DNA from: Amoebophrya sp. A120
Taxonomy: Eukaryota > Sar > Dinophyceae > Syndiniales > Amoebophryaceae
Reading direction: 5' to 3'
DNA length: 64,000 nt
Assembly: GCA_905178155.1 (NCBI GenBank)
Contig: CAJINV010000004.1
Span: 3,381,320-3,445,319, forward strand
The notes beneath the pieces are model-generated. The model was not told the DNA's origin. It ran no database searches and saw nothing but the letters and a program-made list of their open reading frames with translations. Shown piece by piece: positions 21,549 to 31,621 of this stretch. Position 1 is the stretch's first letter, and every line of letters begins with the position of its first letter. A program made the translations under genes and the position numbers.

Positions 21549-24537
21549 TCAAACACAGAGCAACAAGAAGTGTGAAAACACTACTATCGCAAGAAACATC
21601 TTCCCGTCTAGATGAAACGCACATAACCAAGTGCGACCTGAAAGATGAGGCGAACGCGCGTCGCCAGCACTTTCCCGCTCGTCGGTGTTTTTTGACACCG
21701 ATCCGCGCCGCCGCTTTCGCTGCCGCACGATATGCATTGCAAATATCTTCTTCCCTGGGAGTAGTCTGGAAGAATGGAAAGTCTTCTGTCATGCTCGGCC
21801 AGTATCACTCTCAAGTCACTGTCGTGCACGCTAGTAGTACCCAAGCAAATTATCCCAGTTTCTTGTCATGCAGAAATGCAGCTTGCCATGCAGAAGAGGC
21901 AACACGTAGCAGCTCAAAATCGTGTCGTGCGTGGCAATGGCCGCCCATTGGGACGACGTCCTCATGATTTTTGTCCAGCTCGTATCACAAGTATAATTCA
22001 CAGACATCCAGGGGTATCTTCGATATTTGCATTTGATACGCGAAGGTCGGATACAGGGCGGCCGCGAGCGAGAAAATGATGCCCGAGAGAAACAAGACCA
22101 GCCACCACGCCTCCTCGAATCGCTTCCATTCCTGCCAGTAGAATTGCCCCAGCGCGACCTGGAAGAGCAGGGAAAAGGCGATGTTCATAGCCACGGTGAT
22201 GGTGGCGTCGCCATACCTGCATCAGGATTTTTTTAGGGTATAACTTTATTCATCTGTGAGCTCCTTTCTACGGAGGTCATGTGACAGGTCCGATAGTGCA
22301 ACTTCCTACCGAAAGGACGTATTTCTTAAACTTGGGAGAAGTAATTGTAGCTGCATCATACTTCCCTCCGGTTGCTTGTTCCTGCGTCGATTTTTTAACT
22401 TTCAGGAGAAGATGAAGCTAGAACTTCTACCTTCAAAAACTACTTATATATACTTGAGCGCGCGATTGATTTCCCGCATCATGAGCACGCCGGTCAGAAC
22501 GGCGAGCGCCGCAAAGAGGTAGAAGGGGTAGTTGGCCAAAATCCGTGGTCGGTTGTTGGAGATCACGTCGGTCAGCAGCAAGCTTGTGCAGCGAAAAAAC
22601 GTGACGGTCAACCCGGAGAACACCCCGGACAGCATCGCGTATCAAATGCAAAAATGTCTGGGTCTGGAAGAATGCAAGTTTGTCATGCTTGTCTGGCATG
22701 ACTCGAGAATCTGTGTTGCGTAGGCACGAAAGAGCCCTCGTAACTGTCATGCGAAAAGGCAGTTTGCCATGCGGAATACGTAAGACATGGCAGCCACAAA
22801 ATTTGTCATGCATAGCTGCGTATTGCGGCGCGTCTATCATTCACTTTTGGCATTACAAGTTTCCAGACCCAGACATTTTTGCATTTCATATCGTGTGCCC
22901 CAGCACCACGGACTCCACGTGTAGCTGTTTGTCGGAAACAATTATCAAATGTAAAAATGTCTGGGTCTGGAAGAATGCAACTTGTAATGCTGCATTTGGA
23001 TTCCAAAAAAATCGGTATTGCATGAGTACCAAAGGGAATGCAATTTTTGCTACGCTGAGAAGGCATTTGTCATGCGGAGTAGGCATCAAGAAGCCCTCAA
23101 GAAATCTGTATTGCTAGGGTATGCATCACCGACATCATGGCTCATGCAAAACGTGCATGACTAGTGTCAGAATCTTCCAGACCCAGACATTTTTACATTT
23201 GATAACAATCTCAGGCGTCTCGCGCAGCTCCTGCTTCCGCCGACTCACCAGGGCGAGCGTGGAGAACGAGAAGAGGCCGATCAGACTGCCGCACACGAGA
23301 AAAACCGGCTCGATAAAGTAGTCGATGAAAACAGCGTCCAGGTGCTCGTGCTCGTCCCCAGAAGGAGGGTCCACCACTGGGTATGGATTGCAAAAAATAT
23401 GGTGCCTCGGTCAGGAAGGATGCGAACTTGTGATGCGGCAAATGGAAAAGGCAATCTTAATTTTTACAACTTCTCTGTGCTGCATAGCCAGAAAAAGATG
23501 CGCGCGTTGATTTCTCTGTAGGGAAGGGGATTTCTCTTGCAGACTGTAGGCATCAAGAGGCGTCTGCAGGAGCAATTATCATGCTGTCTGTGCGGCGCAT
23601 ACTACCTTCTTGCAGATGGAAAAACAGGACGACAAATGTCTGTGTTCCTTTCCTCCAGATCCTAAGACGTATTCGCATTTGATACCGGCGCGCCGGAAAC
23701 TACCAGGCCCGCGCCGATGGCAATCAAAACCATGCCCCGAATGTCGTACTTTGTTATCTGTGCATGGATTGTTTTTTGTCATGGGAATAAAACAAAAACA
23801 CATCAAGCAGATATAATTGATAGACATGATGCGAAACGCTCCACGGCATTTACGAAACGTCGAGACAGGCACGAGATGAAACCGCTGAAAAAATAACAAG
23901 TACCTTCTCGTTTAACAGACTGCGAGCGAAGAAGCTGTTCGCCACCAGGGTCGAGGGCAACAGCGGCGCCAACGCCGATTGCGCGGCGAACATGAAGGCC
24001 AGGGCGGTGAGAATTTGGGAGGACAGGTACACAATCAAACCGGTCAGCCAGCGCTTGGACTTGTAGTATGGCTGCGCGAGGTCGTCCGCATTGCCGTCTC
24101 CGCGGAGCTTATCCCACGAAAAAACTGTTTCACAACTGATATGATCATTTGACAAGATCTGCATCACAATCACTAGTTTGCTATAGTAAAAGATAAGAAA
24201 AAACAAGTACACATGACACTGAAATAAATCTGCCGTGCGCTGCTCTTCCCAAGGGCAGGACAAAACACGCTTAAAGAAACATCCCATGTCTTATATGCAG
24301 GAGGAGGTGAAGCAAGGCAAACACTTCATCTTTCTTCTGCATCTTCACAACTTCTACTTCACAGTGAAACAGTTTCTTCTACTTGCGATAGAGCTTCTCT
24401 GCCTGCTCTTGGCAGTCTAGGTGCCCGCGCTTCTGCAGACAAAGGCCCAAGGCGGTGCCGATGTTGCCGCCCATGTGGCAGAGAATGCCAATGATGAACA
24501 GCCCCACCGTGCGACCCTCATCCGGACGGTTCGTCAT
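21549..24537 (-). CDS. NIPA-family magnesium transporter-like protein, 391 residues, 8 exons
   Basis: A polytopic membrane protein of the NIPA/DUF803 family, magnesium transporters in the DMT superfamily. Exons, 5' to 3': 24537-24391, 24104-23904, 23757-23685, 23376-23205, 22937-22891, 22634-22454, 22216-22039, 21725-21549. They join to 392 codons including the stop. Family features in order: a first helix followed by CLQKRGHLD; a long hydrophilic loop, then KSKRWLTGLIVYL; FMFAAQSALAPLLPSTLV ending in RSLLNEK (compare the NIPA phrase ending in LNERL); GMVLIAIGAGLVVSGAPV; FIEPVFLVCGSLIGLFSFST; SGVFSGLTVTFFRC; and the two last helices around FSLLFQVALGQFYWQEW. About nine membrane segments fit the family. 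The tail is basic (RQRKRRRGSV). Five introns are introners and two are GT-AG. An upstream in-frame extension to about 24675 lacks a better ATG. Confidence 0.85.
21731..22038. mobile_element. Introner, F1-like, diverged
   Basis: 308 bp, flanks CACGA/CGCGA (4 of 5). The ends keep TATGCATTGCAAATAT and ATATTTGCATTTGATA, but the GTCTGGGTCTGG block is altered. Removal gives the basic C-terminus of the transporter. Confidence 0.8.
22640..22890. mobile_element. Introner F1
   Basis: 251 bp, flanks TCGCG/TCGTG (4 of 5). Removal joins VESVVLGHT to MLSGVFSGL. Confidence 0.88.
22943..23204. mobile_element. Introner F1
   Basis: 262 bp, direct repeat ACAAT at 22938-22942 and 23205-23209. Removal joins RETPEIV to SDKQLHVE. 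The exon between this and the previous element is 47 nt. Confidence 0.92.
23382..23684. mobile_element. Introner F1, diverged
   Basis: 303 bp. The left end is altered (TATGGTGCCTCGGTCAGG) and the flanks are decayed (CTGGG/CCGGC). Deleting element plus five joins the GAGLVVSGAP frame to VVDPPSGDE. Confidence 0.75.
24110..24390. mobile_element. Introner F2b
   Basis: 281 bp, direct repeat GAGCT at 24105-24109 and 24391-24395. The ends are of the type TATCCCACGAAAAAACTG and CAGTTTCTTCTACTTGCGATA. Removal joins EQAEKL to RGDGNADDL. Confidence 0.88.
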
Positions 24538-26357
24538 GATGTTCTTTGTTCTTGCTGGCGGATGAAAAATCTTACTTTCTGTTCTGAAGATTTTTCTGTG
24601 CCGGAGCCGGTGAAGTACAAGACTCGTCGCTGCTCTCTTGATTTTTTGTTGATGTTCTTGCTGTTCCACCTCCACTGGTAAGTAGTTGTCCTGTTGTCCG
24701 AAGTAGACTAGAGGTCTCCGAAGTATGTAGTTCTCCCGTTTATCATGACGGAACGCGCAAGTTGTGGGAATCGACTGGTTTGAATGATCCCATGTGGTAG
24801 TACAACTCGTGGTCCTTTGCTACGCAGCACTATGACCCCCGTAGTAAGAAGTACACACCGGCCTGAAAGTCCTGCGCTGCGACAAGTGTTCCCCAAGTAG
24901 AGATCACATCCGAAACGGGAAACTTGCAGCTACCGCAACCGTGGGCACCGCAACCAAGACCAACGGTGCTAGTACTCCGGCAAAATCAAAAACATTCTGC
25001 ACTAAGCAAAATAAAATTGCCGGGAAGAAATAAAAGCAGCAGCTGGTCGGTGCAGCTCCCGTTCTTGCCCACGGTAAGACAGTGAGACCTGCGGCTGGTC
25101 CTCGTTTTCGGATGCGGACTCCTATCCCGGAGCCAAGGTGAGAGACAGTTGACGTTGATGTGTAGTGGGAGCAAAAATATACTGTACTACTGTCATTGTC
25201 GTGAAACTAACAAGCAATGACGTTGTAAAAAACAAATCTTCATAGATAACGCAGCTTTATCAGCATAAAACAATTTTACTTATAGCGTATCTTTACAAGA
25301 AAAATGTCCGAAAAATGCCTCCCGAGTTTGAGGGATTATAGCGGGTGGAAGAAGTAGAAGATAAATTATTAGCTCACTAGTAGTAGTACGTACTAGTAAA
25401 AGTAATGGTAGTCGGTGCAATTTTTTAATGAGGCAGTTTAGTTGTACTTGTTGTTAGCTGTAGCTTGTCGCAGGGTGGGATTCATCACAAAAAAAACAAT
25501 GCTCCTGTCTCGTTGATCCGCTCGGAATGCGACTCTGCGAAAGTAAAGGCAATAAAGAAATGGCTCAAAAAGTACTCCTATTTTCTTCTCCATCTTGTTA
25601 GCAAGAACATACCTTTAGCTCTACTACCCTCATGAGCCTCTTCTACCCTCTCCCTCTTGACGACATCAGCCATGGATTAGTGCACCACATTCTCTTCTAG
25701 TGTCGTGTGGGTTCTTTGTGCGGTTCAGTCTTAGAGACGACTCCTCTATTTGAATGTTCTTGCCGCACTGCATGTATGGGTCGGTGCTTCGTCATGGGTA
25801 GCGCGCTAGCAACATCAAGATCGTACTTCGTCCACCCAGCATCTGCAAGCCCCTCCTTTGGTTCTCCTTCTCCAGGCGATTACAGGTCATCGTGTGTTCT
25901 TGCATGCGCAACATGTGCCAACATTTTTCAAAACAAAAGCAGGCAAAGACTCGTCTCGATGAGACCGATAGATACATAATGTCTCGAGTCACCATGATGG
26001 GGGGAGCTCCATCACGGAAACTCCGGACAGAAGAAGGGCAGGAATTGTAGAAGAGCAAAAATTTATCTGAATCCCGCCTGCATTCACTGGAAAAATGCGA
26101 ATGCCGCCTGCATTCATCTACTACGAAGATACGACTCCATGTACATTTTGCTATGCTTATGTATTGCCTTCAAAATTACTAGGCTCAATTTAAACTTACC
26201 CCCTTCTATCATACAGCACGAAAGAAACCACAGCTGCGTGGGGAGGCAAGGCCTGCCTACTTCCTCCACCACAGCGATATCTCTGTAAGAACCCCGTAAA
26301 CATCGATATTTTTGTTTTGCGCCTCTACACGCCGAAGCGGCCGAACTATATTTACTA
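24538..26357. other. Intergenic, nothing supported
   Basis: About 1.8 kb upstream of the transporter. Only short open frames; no introner. Confidence 0.5.
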
Positions 26358-26783
26358 TCAGACGAAAGAAAACAAGGACAAACCGTCGAAATTCTGCCGG
26401 GACGTTGAGTGAGAGTTGTAGGCGAAACCATAACCAAAACCATCTTCACGATACTTTTTATGGACGAGTACAACGATTTCCGTTGTATGTAGTACTAACA
26501 ATAGTATGTAAAACAGCGCACCTAGTCCACTTCCTTCATCGTTGATGTCGTACAGCATGGGCAGGCCACCATGATAACGCACGGCGTAAATCGGAGTTTT
26601 GCTTGTCGTTTGCCCCCGCGTGGTTGCTCCACTTGCGGTCCCTGTAGCTCCGATGCAGCATAAAGACGCAGGACCTGCAGTCGCGAGAAAGGAGAGACAC
26701 GTGGTCACGGAGGACGACAAAGCAACATGATCGAGGCAAGTTGTGCTACCGATGGTGGTGGCGGCGGGAGGGGCAGAAGTCAT
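26358..26783 (-). CDS. Doubtful 141-residue ORF with one possible membrane helix
   Basis: Not recognised. From the ATG at 26783 the frame is open to 26358. The N-terminal half is Ser/Thr/Ala-rich, and one hydrophobic stretch near the C-terminus (LGALFYILLLVLHTTEIVVL) could span a membrane. The open frame extends further upstream. It has no introner, unlike its neighbours, and it sits in a gene-poor stretch on the same strand as the gene cluster. It may equally be a chance ORF. Confidence 0.3.
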   Translation of the reverse strand: MTSAPPAATTIGSTTCLDHVALSSSVTTCLSFLATAGPASLCCIGATGTASGATTRGQTTSKTPIYAVRYHGGLPMLYDINDEGSGLGALFYILLLVLHTTEIVVLVHKKYREDGFGYGFAYNSHSTSRQNFDGLSLFSFV

Positions 26784-28114
26784 GATGATTTTATATATTG
26801 TCCAAGAGCAGAGTTGTGCTGGGAGGTTGCTATTGATAGATAGTCGTGCGTTTTTCGGTTCTCTTTTTCTCCGGTCCTCTTTGCTATTATTTGCGACACA
26901 GTGCAGTATATGTGCGCAGTCTTCTGCATTCGGGCCTCTTGACTTCTTGTTCATATCGAAGAGATAATCAAAGCGATTTTTGACAGACGCTTTTTTAAGC
27001 CAAACAACAAACAAAAAAGCACGACAAGGCAGACGAGACCACGTTAATATCAAGACGCATTGCTAGGACCAGCAACTGCGAAAACGAACGCATCGCGCCA
27101 CGCATTTCAGAACACGTTCTATGGCCATCACGGTACCGCACGACTAACCTCCTAGTCATCGTATTAGTTTGGACAGCGCACTACGGACATTGTATGGAAA
27201 GGTTTCTAAGCCACGCGGCTTGTGCCTGTGATGGGGCACTTGCGCCCCGCTGCTTTGTAGTGCTAGAAAAGAACGATTTCTAGGCTGGAAGCAATGCCGC
27301 TACCTGTGTGCAGTTGTTGTTGTGCCCCTTGGGTTTCACTCCCTGGCAGGGCAACCGCGTTAACCCGGACCTCCTGCCGCGGCTTGCTTCGTTGCCAGCT
27401 AATACATAGATTGCAGGAAAGTTCTTTTCATGTCTTTAATATAGCCGATCTTCACAACTTAATCACTATGGTCAGGCGAGAATCGTTTGGGTTTGCTTGC
27501 TTCCGCCCGATGAATAAGACTACCGTATGTAGTTGTTAATGCTTTTAGATTGCTTTCGATCACAATGAATTCCGGTGAAAATAGTCCTCTTTTTGCGATT
27601 CTACATGTCCTGCAGCCTCCTAGCAGGATCATGAATGAATGATGACTTTACCCCAAGCTGACGGAGTTCTTAGAAAAGTCGGCTTTTCTACCTTATGAAA
27701 GAGCTAACTAATTAGCAATGCACACGCAGTGTGTTTTGCCTTCTCTTGTTCCTTCGTTGTACAAAGAAAAAAACTGTACCGGTTAAAAGGGAGGACGAGC
27801 GCATGGATTTATTCTAAAACTTGGGCAGCGCGAAATCGGCGCCATAAGGTCTTTTATTAACGAAAACTAGTATGTCAGCGCCACAAGGTCTTTCATCATA
27901 CAAAACAACGGGGCAGAATGAGGGGGAGTTCCTACCTCTTCCTTGACTACCCGCTTTCTCGGTCCTCCTACTTCCTTGTCCTCGTCGATATAGAAGATCT
28001 TTGAGTTAACTTGCGCATCAAGATCAATCGCCTGAAAGCATCCCCGTCATAATGCCTTAGTCAGTACGAGGCCACTCTCAAGTCAGTGTAAGGTTATGAT
28101 CCACTACAAGCTTT
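26784..28114. other. Intergenic, nothing supported
   Basis: About 1.3 kb without a convincing gene. CGCCACAAGGTCTTT-like phrases occur twice near 27838-27895 (GGCGCCATAAGGTCTTTTATTAA and GCGCCACAAGGTCTTTCATCA), a small direct repeat. Confidence 0.45.
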
Positions 28115-28675
28115 TCATTTGAACTTTTCAAGAAGAAGGTATTTCAAATAGGCCTTTTTGCCACTTTCCCGCGCCTTTTCAATCACGATTTCGTGCATCT
28201 TTTCAATCACGATTCGTCGCTTCTCGTTTTCCGAGAGGGGCGAGTAAGCATTTGGCTCTTCAATGTTCTTTAAAAGAGAAGACACCTTCTCGTCCTCGAA
28301 CGGGTTCAAAGACAGCTCAGGGTCGCTCGCCACAAAGGGTTCAAATACCTCGGACGCTCTTGCCTTCAAATTCTTCGTCGCTATCTCTTGCCACTCCTCA
28401 CGGGTGAAACCAACGTCCCTGGCGGCCGCTTTGTTCACGGCCGCGACTCTCCCCGTGTCCCGCGGACCCAAGAAACCACGGCCATTCGTGTGGGCGTTGC
28501 GACCCGCCGTGGTGTCCAGGTCCAGCTCCGCGTTCCCGTTCGGCTCCACTGCAGCTAAGACGTAGAAGCAAGTATAGGATGGCTCCACGACCGAAACGAC
28601 CGTGAGCAAAGAACAAAGCAACATCTTCCCGAAGACACGCTCGGCGCTGCTCGCGGAGACTTTGCGTCCGTCCAT
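28115..28675 (-). CDS. Small secreted or membrane protein, 186 residues, single exon
   Basis: Not recognised. The chosen ATG (28675) is the first in frame. Residues about 17-45 form a hydrophobic segment (KMLLCSLLTVVSVV, then YTCFYVLAAV) that fits a signal peptide or anchor. The mature part is acidic then basic, and helical in appearance, with paired repeats RIVIEKMHE and EIVIEKARE near the end and a lysine-rich C-terminus (YLKYLLLEKFK). Composition is balanced over the whole length, which favours a real gene. It has no introns, in contrast to the other genes here. Confidence 0.55.
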   Translation of the reverse strand: MDGRKVSASSAERVFGKMLLCSLLTVVSVVEPSYTCFYVLAAVEPNGNAELDLDTTAGRNAHTNGRGFLGPRDTGRVAAVNKAAARDVGFTREEWQEIATKNLKARASEVFEPFVASDPELSLNPFEDEKVSSLLKNIEEPNAYSPLSENEKRRIVIEKMHEIVIEKARESGKKAYLKYLLLEKFK

Positions 28676-29569
28676 TTTGATGCTTCTTGCGTTAGTATTA
28701 GTAAGTAAATCAGGAAGCACTGAGTCAAATTTTAGGAACAAAACGAAAAGAAAGGAAAAGGAAGGACGGCCCGATATAAATCGGTCTGCACTTCGAATCG
28801 ATAATAGTACTTCTATAATAGAGGGAACAACCGAGGACGTCTTAATGCTTAAAACCGGAACTAAGTTCTGAACGTCAAAAGTATAAGAAAGTTGTGCGGT
28901 TCGTTATGGAGGAGAGGTTTGTTGGTGCTTTAGGTTGTGGTTGGTACTTCAAGAGTTGGATATTTGCTCAAGGCTATCAGGGACCTGTTGCTCGTGTATG
29001 TTTCGTGTAACCATTCCTCCGCGCGCACGTCAATTATTATCGCATTGCTTTTCAGATCCGGATTGCCCTGATCAGCACCATCGCCAACGTCTGATGCTCA
29101 CTTCATAATGTAGTACATCGAAGAGCCGTGCGCTCTCTTGACCGATGGGCCTAACAATTCATCGACATTGATCCAGCTGCAGTTGTACATTTTGATAGAT
29201 CATAATGTTGCACAAGATCAACCCTTTGCTCGCCTCTTATTGCCTGCGAGTAACTGTCTGTTGCACAAGGACAAGATCAAGATAAACACTGCTGCGAATT
29301 AATATAGTGGATCTTCTTGAAGACAGCGGAGCTGCGTGGAAAAACACGCGAACTTCGGCGATCTTTCGTTTTTTGAATTTCATCTTTGAAACGCTGTTGA
29401 GCACAGAGCTGTGCTGGTCAAAATTTTGCAAAGCCTATTCATTCTCAAGCTGTTGCGTCCGTGGTGCGCGGATATTGATGGCCGCCGCTCGCCATCGTAG
29501 TGCTGATAGTGCTGGATCAGTCGTAAGTAGTTCTTACTTGTGTTTGTGTACAACTACAGATGTTAGAGA

Positions 29570-29601
29570 TACCGCTTTCTGGTTCCACGTACTACGACGC
29601 C
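29570..29601 (+). repeat. 32-bp repeat, copy 1
   Basis: Begins TACCGCTTTCTGGTTCCACG and ends CGACGCC. It is identical to 31131-31162, and its first half recurs near 30266 after the same lead TGTTAGAGAT. Confidence 0.8.
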
Positions 29602-30060
29602 CCGCGACAGGCCCCCGGAAGTGGCCAGGGGGGGCGAAGGCAGTTGTGAAAATCAGGGGGGGCGCCGAAGGCGATCAAGCCGGCGCAACAATTGGCGGAC
29701 AACGGCGAGCAGGTGGGGTGCGATTTGGGGCACGGGGCGGCCCCGGTTGTGGAAGCCCACGCGGGGGCAGCTTGCGGGGGCCCGGGCGCCCGCTTTTTTT
29801 CTTCTGCTTTGCGCGAAGGCGGCCGGGGCACAAGAATGCAGGGCGCCCGCGCGCTTACGGGGGAGCTTCGCCAAGATGGGCATCTCGTCGGGCCAGGTTA
29901 TTTGCAAAAGGCCGGGGCCCCGGACCTTCCGGGCGGGCCTCTGCGGGGGGGTCCTGAAGGGGGGTCCCAACGAAAAATAGGGGGGGGGGTCCCGCAATAG
30001 TCTTCGAGGCAGGCAAATCACGGCGCCCCCCAATCACCCGCCCGCGCATCATTCTAACGC
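29585..30060. other. GC-rich island 1
   Basis: About 475 bp that are strikingly G-rich on the plus strand, with runs of up to nine G, inside otherwise AT-leaning DNA. Several frames are open on both strands, as expected of extreme GC content. It starts just after one copy of the 32-bp repeat. Confidence 0.6.
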
Positions 30061-31130
30061 ACGACATTGACCGGCCGGGCCGTCCTTCCCCCGAATTGAT
30101 GCCGCTCCGTCGCGCCTCTTCTCGCTAGCTAGTTGCCCTGCATACTTTTGAGGCTTTCTTCCTGCGTTGCTTTTCAATATGGTAAGCGCAGGTACCCCAA
30201 GACCCATCGACGAAAATTTTATTGTTTTCAAAAATATCACTTTGCTCCCGCCATATGTTAGAGATGCCGCTTTCTGGTTCCACTGCTGTAAGCCTGTCGC
30301 GTAGGATTATGCTGCGCAGTTCTTCTGACCTTCTAACTCTTGGATGTGCGCTCACATGTGAGGAGTTCTCGGATGTGAGCTCGCATCTGAGGAATTCTCG
30401 GATTTGAGTTCGATATCAAGAAATCTTAGGAGCACACTTCTGCAGGCCAGGGCACGAGAGTGCTATCCGAGTTTGTGCTCTGACCTTGAAACACAGAAAA
30501 ACCCGCACAGCATCATCTTAGGCGGGGGCTTTGCAGAACTATGATCCCAGGTCTCGACGCGGCGAAAATCCTAGGGGCGCACTTCTTTATCTCCCCGACG
30601 TCGGATGATTTTGCGCGAGGTCTTCAGACCTGTCGCCGGCCAGAGCACAAATCCGACGTGGGGGCCTTGCCGAAATGTGCTCCCACACAACAACAAGATG
30701 AAACCGATGCAAAAATGCTTGGTGAATATTTGCAACCGAAGATCGCGGTCTTTCTGCATCTGCTGAGCCTCCACCAATTAAAGGCGTTTCGAACCCAGTG
30801 CAGCGGCGATTGGCAATTTATCATTTTGGATAAAATGTTAATTGTTACTACTAACATACCGACCTTTGCACGAACAATATGGAATTACGCAAAACCGATA
30901 CTCGAATTTGAAGTTGAAAGGGACAGGGAGTTTAGTTTCTGGCGTCTTTCGCGACGGGGTACCCATCATCGCCACCGACTCAGACTGGCGGAAGACCTGA
31001 GCGGCCCGTGTATTCTTTCGAGACAGTGCGGCAACGNTGCAAGCTAAACCCCCCTCGCGGTTTGTTTCCATTTTTTTCAAACCTAAGCTTTCGGGAACAA
31101 GGGTAGGAACTAATTTCTGTAAGCCTTAAA

Positions 31131-31162
31131 TACCGCTTTCTGGTTCCACGTACTACGACGCC
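31131..31162 (+). repeat. 32-bp repeat, copy 2
   Basis: Identical to 29570-29601. The two copies bracket the GC-rich island and the plus-strand frame at 30.5-31.0 kb. Confidence 0.8.
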
Positions 31163-31621
31163 GGTTCTGCCTTGCGCCTGGTGGAGCGGCGTTTTTTCAT
31201 ATCAACTTCAGGTACTATGTTGAAAAAGGAGATAGGCGCGTCGAGGAAGAACTTTTGAGTTCTTGTAAGAGAGGAGCAACAAAATTGTCGTCTTCGACGT
31301 TCTTATCTTCCGCTCATGTAGACGAAAAGATGAACAGGACTGAGACCACTCTGGGTCTGGCTCGGTTGATGTTCCCATTAGTTTTTATCCGATACCAGTA
31401 GCAGTAGAATGATCCTTGGATAATTTTTATTTCCACGAATCTAGCGAAACGAATGTGCAAAGAAATAGAATCGAAACGTAAAATAAAATGAACACGAGTT
31501 ACAGTTAGATATGCTGAACATAGCTTCTCGTCTCTAGTACAGCGTGTTCTTGTTGTACAACTACCAGGGTGTACAACGAAGAACAACGCCTAAAAATTAT
31601 AGCAACTGCTATACATAGAAA

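Larger units (their letters stand above)
28676..31621. other. Gene-poor stretch with GC-rich island and short repeats
   Basis: About 2.9 kb upstream of the small secreted protein. It contains the GC-rich island (29585-30060), a 32-bp repeat in two copies with a third partial copy, a small tandem phrase GAGGAGTTCTCGGATGTGAG around 30360-30410, and one undetermined base at 31037. A plus-strand frame at 30541-31047 is open but featureless and runs into that base. Confidence 0.5.

Noticed and set aside
30541-31047. 168-codon plus-strand ORF
   Set aside because: It contains an undetermined base near its end, has no domain-like pattern and borders repeats.
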